Position numbers and translations under genes: made by a program. 64,000 nt of DNA from Alcaligenes endophyticus (GTDB lineage: Bacteria; Pseudomonadota; Gammaproteobacteria; Burkholderiales; Burkholderiaceae_B): contig NZ_JAPKND010000002.1 in assembly GCF_026344035.1 (NCBI RefSeq), forward strand, positions 248,001-312,000, read 5' to 3'. The notes under the pieces were generated by a model. It was not told where the DNA came from and did no database searches. It saw only the letters and a list, made by a program, of their open reading frames with translations. Below, one piece after another: positions 26,117 to 35,368 of the stretch (position 1 is its first letter; every line of letters starts with the position of its first letter).

Positions 26117-27277
26117 ATGAAAATTCACGAATATCAGGGCAAGGCGCTGCTAAAGCAGTACGGCGTTGCTGTGCCACGCGGAATTCCTGCCTTCTCCGTC
26201 GACGAGGCTGTCGCGGCAGCTCAGGAATTAGGCGGCAAGGTGTGGGTAGTTAAGGCACAAATTCACGCAGGTGGTCGCGGTAAAGGCGGTGGTGTGAAGT
26301 TGGCACGTTCAATTGAAGAAGTGCGCGAAATAGCTGACGAAATTTTGGGTATGCAACTGATCACGCATCAGACTAGCCCAGAAGGTCAGAAAGTGCGTCG
26401 CTTGCTCGTTGAAGAAGGTGCGGACATTCAGAAAGAATATTATTTGGGTATTGTTACCGATCGCAGCACACAGCGCGTTTGTGTAATGGCTTCCAAAGAA
26501 GGCGGAATGGAAATTGAAGAAGTGGCTGAGGAAAACCCAGACGCCATTCTGAAAGAATTCGTAGACCCCGCAGCAGGCTTGACGACAGCGCAAGCAGAAA
26601 ACCTGGCCCGTGGTATTGGTGTACCTGAAGCCTCCGTGGCTAAAGCCGCTGATCAGTTGCAAAAATTGTATCAAGTGTATGTGGAAACCGATGCAGAGTT
26701 GGCTGAAATCAACCCATTGATCTTGACTGGCTCCGGCGACATTATTGCTTTGGACGCAAAGTTCAACTTTGATAGCAACTCGTTGTTCCGTCACCCAGAG
26801 ATTTTGGCTTTGCGTGACTTAGACGAAGAAGATCCCGCTGAGGTAGAAGCCAGTAAGTTTGATCTTGCTTACATTCAGCTTGACGGTAATATCGGCTGCT
26901 TGGTAAACGGCGCTGGGTTGGCGATGGCCACGATGGATACGATTAAGCTGTTTGGTGGTGAGCCTGCTAACTTCCTGGACGTAGGGGGTGGTGCCACCGC
27001 AGAGAAAGTGACAGAAGCTTTCAAAATCATGTTGGCTAACGAAGGCGTAAAAGCCATTTTGGTCAATATTTTTGGTGGCATTATGCGTTGTGACGTGATT
27101 GCAGAAGGCGTTATTGCTGCGTGTAAAGCCGTCAACCTGAACGTACCTTTGGTGGTGCGCATGAAAGGTACCAACGAAGAGTTGGGCAAACAGATGCTGG
27201 CTGACTCCGGTCTGCCCATCATTAGCGCGGACACTATGGCTGAAGCAGCAACCGCTGTTGTCGCCGCTGCCAAATAA
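26117..27277 (+). CDS. sucC: Succinate-CoA ligase (ADP-forming) beta subunit
   Basis: A 386-residue beta subunit of succinyl-CoA synthetase, a tricarboxylic acid cycle enzyme converting succinyl-CoA to succinate with ATP formation. [20 protein letters not shown] is the canonical N-terminus. The ATP-grasp domain contains [18 protein letters not shown], and the C-terminal CoA-ligase part has [19 protein letters not shown] and [15 protein letters not shown]. It sits 21 bp upstream of sucD in an obvious operon that ends at a strong terminator. Confidence 0.98.
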   Translation: MKIHEYQGKALLKQYGVAVPRGIPAFSVDEAVAAAQELGGKVWVVKAQIHAGGRGKGGGVKLARSIEEVREIADEILGMQLITHQTSPEGQKVRRLLVEEGADIQKEYYLGIVTDRSTQRVCVMASKEGGMEIEEVAEENPDAILKEFVDPAAGLTTAQAENLARGIGVPEASVAKAADQLQKLYQVYVETDAELAEINPLILTGSGDIIALDAKFNFDSNSLFRHPEILALRDLDEEDPAEVEASKFDLAYIQLDGNIGCLVNGAGLAMATMDTIKLFGGEPANFLDVGGGATAEKVTEAFKIMLANEGVKAILVNIFGGIMRCDVIAEGVIAACKAVNLNVPLVVRMKGTNEELGKQMLADSGLPIISADTMAEAATAVVAAAK

Positions 27278-27298
27278 GTAAAGGTTGAGGAAGAACAA

Positions 27299-28180
27299 AT
27301 GTCAATTTTGATCAATAAAGATACGAAAGTGATCACTCAGGGTATTACTGGTAAAACTGGCCAGTTTCATACCCGTATGTGCCGCGAGTACGGTAATGGC
27401 GAAGCTGCTTTCGTAGCAGGTGTTAACCCTAAACGTGCCGGCGAAGATTTCGAAGGCATTCCTATTTACGCCTCTGTTGCTGATGCTAAAGCGGCCACAG
27501 GTGCGACGGTTTCTGTTATTTACGTACCACCAGCAGGTGCGGCAGCAGCTATCTGGGAAGCGGTAGAAGCCGACCTGGATTTGGCTATCTGCATTACCGA
27601 AGGTATTCCAGTGCGCGATATGCTGGAGCTGCGTAATCGCATGCGTGCGGAAAATCGTAAAACCTTGCTGTTGGGGCCTAACTGCCCAGGCTTGATTACT
27701 CCAGAAGAAATCAAGATTGGTATTATGCCAGGCCACATTCACCGTAAAGGTCGTATTGGTGTGGTCAGCCGCTCCGGTACTCTGACCTACGAAGCCGTTG
27801 CTCAGCTTACTGAGCTAGGTTTGGGACAATCCAGTGCCGTTGGTATTGGTGGCGACCCCATTAACGGTCTGAAGCATATCGACGTATTGAAAATGTTTAA
27901 CGACGATCCAGACACTGACGCGGTCATTATGATTGGTGAAATCGGTGGTCCAGACGAAGTGAACGCTGCGTTGTGGGCGAAAGATAATATGACTAAGCCT
28001 GTAGTGGGCTTTATCGCTGGTGTGACAGCGCCTCCCGGAAAGCGTATGGGTCACGCAGGTGCCTTGATCTCTGGCGGCGCCGATACGGCTGATGCAAAAC
28101 TAGCAGTGATGGAAGAGTGTGGTATTCGTACTACTCGCAACCCATCCGAAATGGGCAAGTTGCTAAAGTCGGTACTGTAA
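27299..28180 (+). CDS. sucD: Succinate-CoA ligase (ADP-forming) alpha subunit
   Basis: A 293-residue alpha subunit. The N-terminal Rossmann CoA-binding domain begins MSILINKDTKVITQGITGKT. The active-site histidine that carries the phosphate is H252 in RMGHAGALISGG, and GPNCPGLITPEE (126-137) is the second family signature. Together with SucC it forms the heterotetrameric enzyme. A strong Rho-independent terminator lies 40 bp after the stop. Confidence 0.98.
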   Translation: MSILINKDTKVITQGITGKTGQFHTRMCREYGNGEAAFVAGVNPKRAGEDFEGIPIYASVADAKAATGATVSVIYVPPAGAAAAIWEAVEADLDLAICITEGIPVRDMLELRNRMRAENRKTLLLGPNCPGLITPEEIKIGIMPGHIHRKGRIGVVSRSGTLTYEAVAQLTELGLGQSSAVGIGGDPINGLKHIDVLKMFNDDPDTDAVIMIGEIGGPDEVNAALWAKDNMTKPVVGFIAGVTAPPGKRMGHAGALISGGADTADAKLAVMEECGIRTTRNPSEMGKLLKSVL

Positions 28181-28219
28181 TAGCACCATAAGCGCTAAAA
28201 AACCACGCTTGTAGTGGAT

Positions 28220-28257
28220 AACCGAAGCTTGGCTTGTTGCTAAGCTTCGGTTTTTTT
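28220..28257 (+). terminator. Rho-independent terminator after sucD
   Basis: AACCGAAGCTT pairs with AAGCTTCGGTT, with an inner GC pair, and is followed by a seven-base T-tract. Confidence 0.92.
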
Positions 28258-28286
28258 ACGCCTAGTCTACAACTGCTTGGCTACGG

Positions 28287-29375
28287 TTAATAGCGCTCCA
28301 GCCAATGAGCATAAGGGGCAGGTAGCGTCCACGAAGCGCGGTCTACTCCCAGCGTTTTGGCTGCGAAGTAAGCCCAGTGTGGATTGGCTAAGTGCGCTTT
28401 ACCTACCATTACGACATCTAGCTGCTCAGCGCTAACTGCATTTTCCGCAATGTCGGGCACGCCGAACCCCCAAGCTGAAGATACAGGGATCCCCGCTTCT
28501 TGGCGCACGCGCTGGGCAATAGGGCCTAAAAAAGCGGGTGCCCACGGGATGGTTGCCTTGGGTGTACTGAAGCCGATGCTGACGCTGAGCATATCTAGCC
28601 CATCTTCTTTTAGACGCCGAGTTAAGTCGATAGATTCTGATAAGGTTTGTTCATCGTTACCGTCGAACTCTAGCACGCCAAAGCGTATGGTTAATGGCAA
28701 GTGCTCGGGCCAAACCTGACGGACGGCAGCAAAGGTTTCACGTAGAAAGCGGCTACGATTTTCGTAACTACCGCCGTAACTGTCTTGGCGTTGATTGGAG
28801 TGTATGGAGAAAAAACTTTGTGCTAGGTAACCATGCGCAAAATGCAACTCTAACCATTCAAAGCCTACTTCGAGTGCCCGCCGTGCCGCCGCGACGAAAT
28901 CCTGTTGTACTCGTAGAATATCGGCTTGGCTCATTTCTTTGGGGACTTTACTTAGTTTGCCGCCAAAGGCCAAGGCAGAAGGGGCAATGGTTTGCCAAGC
29001 TAAGGGATCATCATCCGCGATATGGTCGTCGCCTTCCCAGGGTTTATGAGCATTGGCTTTACGGCCTGCGTGAGCGATTTGTAGGCCTGGCACGGCTCCT
29101 TGCTGCTTAATGGCTTCTACGGTTGGGATGAATGCTTGGGCAAGCTCATCACTCCAGATACCGGCGCAATAAGGGGTGATGCGGCCTTCAGGGGCTACCG
29201 CTGTTGCTTCGACGATAACCAGACCAGCACCGCCACGCGCCATACCGGCATAGTTGTTGTAATGCCACTCATTAATTTTGCCGTCCAGTGCAGAGTATTG
29301 GCACATAGGGGGCACAGCGATGCGATTGCGTAATGTGATGGCTTTGAGTGTAAAGGGTTGAAAGAGAGCGGACAT
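28287..29375 (-). CDS. Old Yellow Enzyme family NADH:flavin oxidoreductase (YqjM/XenA-like)
   Basis: A 362-residue FMN ene-reductase of the thermophilic-like (YqjM/XenA) branch. The redox-modulating cysteine is C25 in VPPMCQYSA. QIAHAGRKA holds the conserved histidine that binds the carbonyl of the substrate, and LELHFAHGYLAQSFFS and RFGVLEFDGND are further FMN-barrel motifs. Such enzymes reduce the C=C bond of enones, quinones, maleimides or nitro compounds. It diverges from an ArsR-type repressor across a nested palindrome, suggesting induction by electrophiles. Confidence 0.92.
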   Translation of the reverse strand: MSALFQPFTLKAITLRNRIAVPPMCQYSALDGKINEWHYNNYAGMARGGAGLVIVEATAVAPEGRITPYCAGIWSDELAQAFIPTVEAIKQQGAVPGLQIAHAGRKANAHKPWEGDDHIADDDPLAWQTIAPSALAFGGKLSKVPKEMSQADILRVQQDFVAAARRALEVGFEWLELHFAHGYLAQSFFSIHSNQRQDSYGGSYENRSRFLRETFAAVRQVWPEHLPLTIRFGVLEFDGNDEQTLSESIDLTRRLKEDGLDMLSVSIGFSTPKATIPWAPAFLGPIAQRVRQEAGIPVSSAWGFGVPDIAENAVSAEQLDVVMVGKAHLANPHWAYFAAKTLGVDRASWTLPAPYAHWLERY

Positions 29376-29422
29376 GGGTACTTCCTGTGTTGTGCTGGTA
29401 GGATGGACGAATGATTGATTAG

Positions 29423-29454
29423 TTCTATATTTCGATAATAATCGAACTATAGAA
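29423..29454. promoter_or_regulatory. Nested perfect palindrome: probable ArsR-family operator
   Basis: An outer arm TTCTATA / TATAGAA and an inner arm TTCGAT / ATCGAA share one centre (AATA), with a single unpaired base between arms. In total 26 of 32 bases form a perfect dyad. It lies midway in the 109-bp divergent spacer between the OYE reductase and the ArsR gene, where a repressor could block both promoters. Confidence 0.8.
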
Positions 29455-29484
29455 GGGCGACAAGTAGCAAGGTAGAATTAAGTT

Positions 29485-29796
29485 ATGAGACCATTCAAAC
29501 ATCCCGACCCTGCTGATTTCGTATTAGAGCGTGTGCTGTATGCGCTTAGTGACCCTGTACGGCTAGAAATTGTGCATCGTTTGGCTCATGTGCCAGAAGC
29601 TAGTTGTGGAGATTTGGACGGGGGGCGACCGAAGTCTAGTGTCTCCCATCATTTTAGGGTTTTACGTGACTCTGGCTTAGTATGCACGTATCGCGTGGGT
29701 ACTACACACATGAATTCGCTCCGAGTGGCGGATATGGAGGGTCGTTTCCCCGGTTTGTTGCAGGCGATATTGGGTCATATCTCGGTGGCTGCTTAG
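29485..29796 (+). CDS. ArsR/SmtB-family winged-helix repressor
   Basis: A 103-residue ArsR-type regulator. DPVRLEIVHRLAH (23-35) and the recognition helix SSVSHHFRVLRDSGLV (51-66) are diagnostic. The ELCVCDL-type metal-binding box is absent; instead there are two isolated cysteines, C41 (PEASCGDL) and C67 (GLVCTYR). Together with the divergent old-yellow-enzyme gene this suggests a thiol-based electrophile or redox sensor, not a metal sensor. The nested palindrome upstream is its likely operator. Confidence 0.88.
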   Translation: MRPFKHPDPADFVLERVLYALSDPVRLEIVHRLAHVPEASCGDLDGGRPKSSVSHHFRVLRDSGLVCTYRVGTTHMNSLRVADMEGRFPGLLQAILGHISVAA

Positions 29797-30012
29797 TGTA
29801 AGCCTGAATAAATGTGTTATTGAAGGTGAGCGATTCTTTGAATCGTATTGCCCTTGCTCTGGTAGGCTTGATGTACCGCAAGTTTGTATGGCGTACATGG
29901 GCAGCGAGAGTGGAGCCTGTTAAAATAGATGAATTACCAGAGATAAAGCTGTTTTATAGTGTGCTGCTTGCGTGGTGCGCTGATGTAGTATTTACATAAA
30001 GGAATATTAGCC

Positions 30013-30138
30013 ATGGCGATTTTCAAATCCTCCGAGGCCAAGAATCAGGAAAAAGGCCTGTCTTTATTACAGGGCTTAGGCATTTTGGCTATCCTAGGCA
30101 TAGTAGCCTCTTTGATTGCGCGCTACTTCGCCGGATAA
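30013..30138 (+). CDS. Small single-pass membrane protein, 41 residues
   Basis: Short reading frame with ATG at 30013 preceded by AAAGGA at 9-base spacing. The product has a charged start (MAIFKSSEAKNQEKG) and one hydrophobic helix (LGILAILGIVASLIARYF, residues 22-39), ending in a basic/aromatic edge. Its stop is 3 bp before the hemC ATG, so it is probably first in the hemCDXY transcript. Not recognised as a known family. The strong ribosome-binding site, the clean membrane-helix pattern and the tight coupling to hemC argue that it is expressed. Confidence 0.6.
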   Translation: MAIFKSSEAKNQEKGLSLLQGLGILAILGIVASLIARYFAG

Positions 30139-30141
30139 TGC

Positions 30142-31095
30142 ATGTCAGCCACACCTTCAGAACTTATTATTGCTACCCGCGCTAGCCGATTAGCCCTATG
30201 GCAAGCAGAACACATACGTGCGCGCCTGCTTGAGCTTTATCCTGATTGTCAGGTTAAGTTATTAGAAATGACCACTCGGGGCGACATTATTCTTGATCGC
30301 ACTTTGTCTAAGGTGGGTGGCAAAGGCTTGTTTGTTAAAGAGCTGGAAACAGCATTGCTGGACGGTCGTGCTCATATAGCCGTGCATTCCCTTAAAGATG
30401 TACCGGTGCAGCTACAAGCACCGTTTGCCATGCCTGTCATTACCGAGCGTGATGATCCGCGCGATGCTTTTGTATCGCCTCACTACCAAAGTTTGGCCGA
30501 TCTCCCCGCTGGGGCGATAGTGGGTACTTCAAGTTTGCGGCGTGAATCTCAGGTGCGCGAACGATATCCTCATCTTCAGGTTAAACCACTGCGTGGTAAC
30601 TTGGACACGCGCTTGGGCAAACTAGACCGAGGCGAATATGACGCCATTATTCTGGCGTCTGCAGGCTTGCGCCGCTTGGGCTTGCAGTCTCGCATACGTT
30701 CTCATCTGTCTGTAGAAGATAGTTTACCCTCCGCAGGGCAGGGCGCATTGGGCATAGAGATACTCGCCAGTCGCACTGATGTGGCTCAATGGCTGACACC
30801 ATTAGCCTGCGCTAGCAGCACTGCCTGCACATTGGCCGAGCGTGCGGTATCACGTGCCTTGGGTGGATCTTGCCAAGTGCCACTTGCTGCCTACGCTACG
30901 TTGCAAGACGGTCAGTTGCATATACAAGGCTTGGTTGCCGAACCCGACGGTAGCCGCGTGTATCGTGCCCAACGTACAGGGCCAGCCGCTCAAGCTGAAG
31001 AGCTAGGCTTGGCTTTGGCTCAAGATCTCAAAGATCAAGGCGCACAAGCTATTCTTACCCGTATTTTGTCTGAGCAAGCCGATACTTCTGCATGA
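30142..31095 (+). CDS. hemC: Porphobilinogen deaminase (hydroxymethylbilane synthase)
   Basis: A 317-residue HemC, which joins four porphobilinogen units into hydroxymethylbilane. [17 protein letters not shown] is the N-terminal signature, [12 protein letters not shown] and AVHSLKDVP hold substrate-binding residues, and the dipyrromethane cofactor cysteine is C244 in [14 protein letters not shown]. The 3' end overlaps hemD by four bases (ATGA). First assigned enzyme of the haem cluster. Confidence 0.97.
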   Translation: MSATPSELIIATRASRLALWQAEHIRARLLELYPDCQVKLLEMTTRGDIILDRTLSKVGGKGLFVKELETALLDGRAHIAVHSLKDVPVQLQAPFAMPVITERDDPRDAFVSPHYQSLADLPAGAIVGTSSLRRESQVRERYPHLQVKPLRGNLDTRLGKLDRGEYDAIILASAGLRRLGLQSRIRSHLSVEDSLPSAGQGALGIEILASRTDVAQWLTPLACASSTACTLAERAVSRALGGSCQVPLAAYATLQDGQLHIQGLVAEPDGSRVYRAQRTGPAAQAEELGLALAQDLKDQGAQAILTRILSEQADTSA

Positions 31096-31895
31096 GTATC
31101 CCTGCCACGGTATTATTAACTCGTCCTGCCGGCCGCAATGAATCGTTGGCGGATCGATTGGCGCAGTTAAGGATTGCTAGCGTGGTGGTGCCTGGCTTGC
31201 AGCTACGGGGGCGTTGGGGGCAAGTAGATGCTTACCGGCCCCCTCAAGACTATGATGCGTTGGTATTTGTAAGCGGTAATGCGGCGCGCTATTATTTTGA
31301 GGCTATGCGCCGCGCCGGGGATATATTGGCCTCGAGCACTTATCTTGCCTGTGTCGGGCAAGCTACCGCTCAAGCGTTAATGAGCTTGCCTGGGGTGCAG
31401 GCGCAACAATTGGTGTACCCAGCGGCAAGGGATAGCTTGCAAGATTCCGAGGCGTTATGGGCCTGTTTAAACCCCTATCTTTCACGCTGGCGACGAGTCT
31501 TACTTGTACGAGGGGACACAGGCAGAGAGTGGTTGGGGCAGCAGTTTGAGCAAGCCGGGCTAGAAGTAGACAGAATTGCTGTTTATACTCGCGGGCCTGC
31601 TGTGTGGTCGAACGAGCAACGTTTGGCTTTACGAGGGGTGCCTGCGGAAAGCCGATACATATGTTTATTAAGCAGTTCCGAAAGTGTGCGGGCGATTGCT
31701 TATAATGTGAAACAACTGGGTTTGTTTGAGCAATGGGCAAAGAGTTGTTTTATTGTTATACATCCACGTATAGAATCGGTGCTGCGAGAAGTGCTGTGGG
31801 AGGCGGGCTTGAACCATGCCATAGTGGTAAAAAGGTGTAGGCCTACCGATGACTCCATTATCGAGGCTATCCTAGCGTCTTTATCGCCTGAATAG
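31092..31895 (+). CDS. hemD: Uroporphyrinogen-III synthase
   Basis: A 267-residue HemD, which closes hydroxymethylbilane to uroporphyrinogen III with inversion of ring D. The family is poorly conserved; recognisable are [20 protein letters not shown] near the start, the central [19 protein letters not shown] and the C-terminal [15 protein letters not shown]. Position between hemC and hemX, with start-stop overlap with hemC, supports the call strongly. Confidence 0.93.
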   Translation: MSIPATVLLTRPAGRNESLADRLAQLRIASVVVPGLQLRGRWGQVDAYRPPQDYDALVFVSGNAARYYFEAMRRAGDILASSTYLACVGQATAQALMSLPGVQAQQLVYPAARDSLQDSEALWACLNPYLSRWRRVLLVRGDTGREWLGQQFEQAGLEVDRIAVYTRGPAVWSNEQRLALRGVPAESRYICLLSSSESVRAIAYNVKQLGLFEQWAKSCFIVIHPRIESVLREVLWEAGLNHAIVVKRCRPTDDSIIEAILASLSPE

Positions 31896-31918
31896 CCACA
31901 CACGGATACAATCTTGTC

Positions 31919-33304
31919 ATGACAGAAAAAGCAGATAACACTACAGATAAGAAGCCAGACTCCGTTACCTCCGGTGACCAAGCTCGGTCAGGCCCTGCGG
32001 CTGAAAAACCGTTCGAGGCGGCGACTGCTAAAAAAGCAGCAACGCCACCGCCGCTGTCCGGCAATCCTACTAGTTTAGGTGGTAGCCAGAATGTGCCCCC
32101 TATGCGCACTCGTAGCGCAGTTCCAGCCTATGGCCTTTTAGTGCTGGTGATTGCCTTAGCAGGTGCAGGGTTGTGGTATCAGAACGAAACCATTACTACG
32201 TTGAAGTCCGAGGTGCAGTCTCAACTCTCGGGTAATGCTAATGCGATACGGCAAGCGCAACAGCAGGCTGAGCAAGCGGCGGTTATTGCACGTGAGCAAG
32301 GAGCAAAGCTAGCCTTGCTAAGTAGTTCTTACGAGCAATCAAAAGAGCAATATCAAGATTTAAGTCAAGCCTTTCAAGCGCTGACAGATAAAGGCTCGGA
32401 CCTAATACTGATCAACGATATTGATCACTTGGCAACGATCGCGCAGCAGCAGTTGATGTTAGGCGGAAATGTAGGCAACGCTATTATCGCCCTCGAATCG
32501 GCCCAAGCTCAGCTAGCCCGTGCAAACCGGGCGCGCTTGTCCTCGTTACAGCAGACGATTAACGGCGACCTAGAGCGCTTACGGGCTGTGACCGCGGTTG
32601 ATGTGGATGGTTTGTCGCGCCAGTTGGATACCTTAGGCAGTTTATTGGCTCAAGCGCCTTTATTAGTGCCCGATGATGTCGCTGTAGGGGCCCAAGGTGA
32701 GCCAATTACTGAAGGCTCTACGATGGCGGTTCCTGAGCAAGTAGGCGCGGAAGCCAATTGGTGGGAGCGAAGCCTAAATACGACTAAGCGTTGGGGTGTC
32801 CAAGCCTGGCGTTCGCTGAGCCACGACTTAGGGCAATTTGTATCGATACGTCGCGTCGATGATACCGCCGCGTTAATGATGTCGCCCGAGCAGGCCGCTA
32901 ATTTTCGCGAGAATATGAGTCTGCGCGTGATGACTGCACAACTTGCCATGATGATGAATCAAGCAGGCTTGTGGCAAAAAGAGCTAGACGCCTTAGATGA
33001 GCGTGTTAGTCGTCGTTACGATCAAAGCTCTCCTCAAGTACAGCAAGCGATGCGCTTGATACGCCAGCTACAGGAAACGCGCATTGGAACGCGTTTGCCT
33101 ACGGTCGATAACACTTTGGCGGCGATTGAGTCGCTGCGACAACAGGCGGCTGAGTCATCCCCTGATATTTTTGACGGACTAGAGGGCAACACCCCGCCCA
33201 ATACACAGGCAGACCAGCCTACTGCTAACGATGAGCAAGATAATCCAGCCACAGAGCCCGAGGCTGGTTCACAGAGCGCTTTGTTGCGTCTGATTGCCGG
33301 ATAA
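31919..33304 (+). CDS. hemX: HemX-like membrane protein of the haem cluster
   Basis: A 461-residue protein with a polar, proline-rich cytoplasmic N-terminus (about 1-62), one membrane helix (AYGLLVLVIALAGAGLWYQ, about 64-82) and a long periplasmic helical region with a coiled coil (AIRQAQQQAEQAAVIAREQG, about 108-127). It is often labelled uroporphyrinogen-III C-methyltransferase, but there is no SAM-binding domain here, so an enzymatic role is unlikely. In the hemCDXY operon it may organise membrane steps of haem synthesis. It is 9 bp upstream of hemY. Confidence 0.9.
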   Translation: MTEKADNTTDKKPDSVTSGDQARSGPAAEKPFEAATAKKAATPPPLSGNPTSLGGSQNVPPMRTRSAVPAYGLLVLVIALAGAGLWYQNETITTLKSEVQSQLSGNANAIRQAQQQAEQAAVIAREQGAKLALLSSSYEQSKEQYQDLSQAFQALTDKGSDLILINDIDHLATIAQQQLMLGGNVGNAIIALESAQAQLARANRARLSSLQQTINGDLERLRAVTAVDVDGLSRQLDTLGSLLAQAPLLVPDDVAVGAQGEPITEGSTMAVPEQVGAEANWWERSLNTTKRWGVQAWRSLSHDLGQFVSIRRVDDTAALMMSPEQAANFRENMSLRVMTAQLAMMMNQAGLWQKELDALDERVSRRYDQSSPQVQQAMRLIRQLQETRIGTRLPTVDNTLAAIESLRQQAAESSPDIFDGLEGNTPPNTQADQPTANDEQDNPATEPEAGSQSALLRLIAG

Positions 33305-33313
33305 GGAAAAGCT

Positions 33314-34810
33314 ATGCGTACCTGGTTCTGGACTCTTATTTTATTTGTGGCCGCCGTCGCGTTGGCTCTGGTGTTGCGCGAACATGCGGGAAACGTGTAT
33401 TTAGTCACACCGCACCATATTGTGCGCTCTTCTTTAGTGTTTTTTGTATTAAGTGTGTTGGCGATATTCATCGGACTACACTTTTTGCTGCGTTTGCTAG
33501 GTTGGTTAACTGACGCGCCAGGCCGCTTCGGATTATGGCGTAGTCGTCGAGCCCAGAACCGTGATCGTGAAATGCTAGAGAACGGTTGGATTCATATCCT
33601 AGAGGGGCGCTATGACGAGGCTGAGCGTCAGTTATCACGCTTAGTAGGCAAAACAAAGAATATTCGCAGTAAGGTAGTCGCTGCCTTAGCGGTGGCTCGT
33701 GCGGCCCATTTTCAAGGTGAATTTCAACGTCGTGATGACGCGTTAAAGTTAGCCCGAACGGCCAGCTCCGAAGATGTCCTATTGAGTGATGCGACGGCGG
33801 TGGCGGCGGCTGAAATGTATTTAGATCAAAACCAGCCGCAGAAAGCGGTCGATTTATTGCAGCCAGTACAAGATGCGAGCTCGCGTCATTTTCATGCCAC
33901 CCGTTTATTGCAACGCGCTTATCGTCAACTAGGGCAATATGATCGCGTGTACGAGTTAACACGGGTGTTGGTGCGCCGTAGTGCGATTGACGCACAAGAA
34001 GCCCAAGAGGCCATTTCCTGGGCAGCCGCAGAGCGAATCCGCATCGGGGGTATTGAGCATTTCAAGGCCCTGTGGTCAGACTTGAAAAGCGATGAAAAGC
34101 TGTTGCCCGCCGTGGCGATGCAGGCCGCGCAAGTTTTAGATGCCGCTGGACAGTACGAGGAAGCAGCACGGGTGCTAGAGCCCGCGATTAAGCATAGTTT
34201 TGATGCAGACTTATTGGGCGCTTACGCTCAGTGTTCCCCAGAACATGTTAGTCGCCGTTTGGCCAAAGCGGAAGAGTGGTTACGTACCGAGCCCAATAAT
34301 CCTATTTTATTGACGGCTTTGGGGCAGTTGTGCCTCACAAGTAGTCTGTGGGGGCAAGCTGAGCATTATTTGCTGCGTAGTTTAAAGCTGCGGCAAGATT
34401 TACGTAGCTATGCTTTATTAGGTAATTTGTACGATGCGTTAGGCCGACAGCCTGAAGCTATCGCCTATTGGCGTAAGGCCTCGACCGTGGCAGGCACTTT
34501 ACCGGTATTGTTTGCTAAAGGGGCATTACCTGCAGCGCAAACGCATTTGGACCCCGAGGTCTACGATGCTTTAGCTGAAGACGGCTCGGTGAGTCAGTAC
34601 AGCGTTACCCAGCCCGATGCAGCCAGTGCGGTGGCCAGTGGTATTCCTGATAATCACCCCGTGCCGGTTAAGGCTCCCCTTGTGGCGCCATCTGCAGACG
34701 AAATAAGCAGCCCTGAGCCTGATCAGGCACACGAGTATTTTGATACGGCTCCCATTCCGGGGGTGGACCTCAGCCAAACCTCTGACCGTCCTCAACGCGC
34801 TAACGATTAA
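33314..34810 (+). CDS. hemY: HemY-type haem biosynthesis membrane protein
   Basis: A 498-residue proteobacterial HemY (not the protoporphyrinogen oxidase of the same name). Two N-terminal membrane helices (TWFWTLILFVAAVALALVL and SLVFFVLSVLAIFIGLHFLL, each about 20 residues) surround a short periplasmic loop. A large cytoplasmic TPR-type domain follows (RYDEAERQLSRLVG, NQPQKAVDLLQPVQ, GQYEEAARVLEPAI), and a proline/serine-rich tail after about residue 430 is low in complexity. It ends the hem cluster; ppa starts 30 bp later. Exact function is unresolved in the family. Confidence 0.92.
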   Translation: MRTWFWTLILFVAAVALALVLREHAGNVYLVTPHHIVRSSLVFFVLSVLAIFIGLHFLLRLLGWLTDAPGRFGLWRSRRAQNRDREMLENGWIHILEGRYDEAERQLSRLVGKTKNIRSKVVAALAVARAAHFQGEFQRRDDALKLARTASSEDVLLSDATAVAAAEMYLDQNQPQKAVDLLQPVQDASSRHFHATRLLQRAYRQLGQYDRVYELTRVLVRRSAIDAQEAQEAISWAAAERIRIGGIEHFKALWSDLKSDEKLLPAVAMQAAQVLDAAGQYEEAARVLEPAIKHSFDADLLGAYAQCSPEHVSRRLAKAEEWLRTEPNNPILLTALGQLCLTSSLWGQAEHYLLRSLKLRQDLRSYALLGNLYDALGRQPEAIAYWRKASTVAGTLPVLFAKGALPAAQTHLDPEVYDALAEDGSVSQYSVTQPDAASAVASGIPDNHPVPVKAPLVAPSADEISSPEPDQAHEYFDTAPIPGVDLSQTSDRPQRAND

Positions 34811-34840
34811 CCCCTTAGTCTATTTTTGAAGGTTCCTACG

Positions 34841-35368
34841 ATGAGCTTAAGCAAAGTAACAGCAGGTGATAAATTACCTGACGAGTTCAATGTTGTGATT
34901 GAGATTCCACAAAACTCGGACCCCGTGAAATACGAAGTCGAAGACGGTGTCATTTTTGTTGATCGCTTTATGCTGACTGCCATGCACTACCCATGTAACT
35001 ATGGGTACATTCCGCAAACGGTCTCTGACGATGGAGACCCAGTCGATGTGCTGGTGATGGCTCCCTTCCCAATCCAAACGGGCGCTGTAGTGAAATGCCG
35101 TCCTATCGGTATTTTGCACATGGAAGACGAAGGTGGTGGTGATGCAAAGCTGTTAGCAGTGCCTACCGATAAACTGTACCCCTTATACCGTCATATCAAA
35201 AGCCCTGATGACGTAGCGCCCGAAGAGCTGGCCCGTATACAGCACTTTTTTGAGCGTTACAAAGACCTAGAAAAAGGTAAGTGGGCAAAAGTTACGGGCT
35301 GGTCGGGCCTAGAAGAAGCACGCCAAGAGGTTGAGGCGGGCGTTAAGCGTTTTCAGGAAGCGCAATGA
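34841..35368 (+). CDS. ppa: Inorganic pyrophosphatase (soluble, family I)
   Basis: A 175-residue family I pyrophosphatase, hydrolysing PPi to drive biosynthesis. The metal-binding signature DDGDPVDVL is at 63-71, [14 protein letters not shown] (21-34) and [18 protein letters not shown] (41-58) are further active-site segments. The ATG at 34841, with GAAGG upstream, gives the expected length; the in-frame ATG at 34826 is less likely. It overlaps the next gene by four bases. Confidence 0.96.
   Translation: MSLSKVTAGDKLPDEFNVVIEIPQNSDPVKYEVEDGVIFVDRFMLTAMHYPCNYGYIPQTVSDDGDPVDVLVMAPFPIQTGAVVKCRPIGILHMEDEGGGDAKLLAVPTDKLYPLYRHIKSPDDVAPEELARIQHFFERYKDLEKGKWAKVTGWSGLEEARQEVEAGVKRFQEAQ

Noticed and set aside
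26309-27742. Several long minus-strand reading frames opposite sucC and sucD
   Set aside because: They lack ribosome-binding sites and family motifs and are explained by codon bias of the well-supported sucCD genes on the plus strand.
29485-29796. Metal-sensing ArsR repressor
   Set aside because: The metal-binding cysteine box of ArsR/SmtB sensors is not present and no metal-resistance gene is adjacent.
29814-29999. 61-codon frame between the ArsR gene and the hemC region
   Set aside because: No convincing ribosome-binding site and no protein-like pattern; the following 41-codon frame has a far better start signal.
31919-33304. HemX as an active uroporphyrinogen-III C-methyltransferase
   Set aside because: There is no SAM-binding domain; it is a single-pass membrane protein with a coiled coil.
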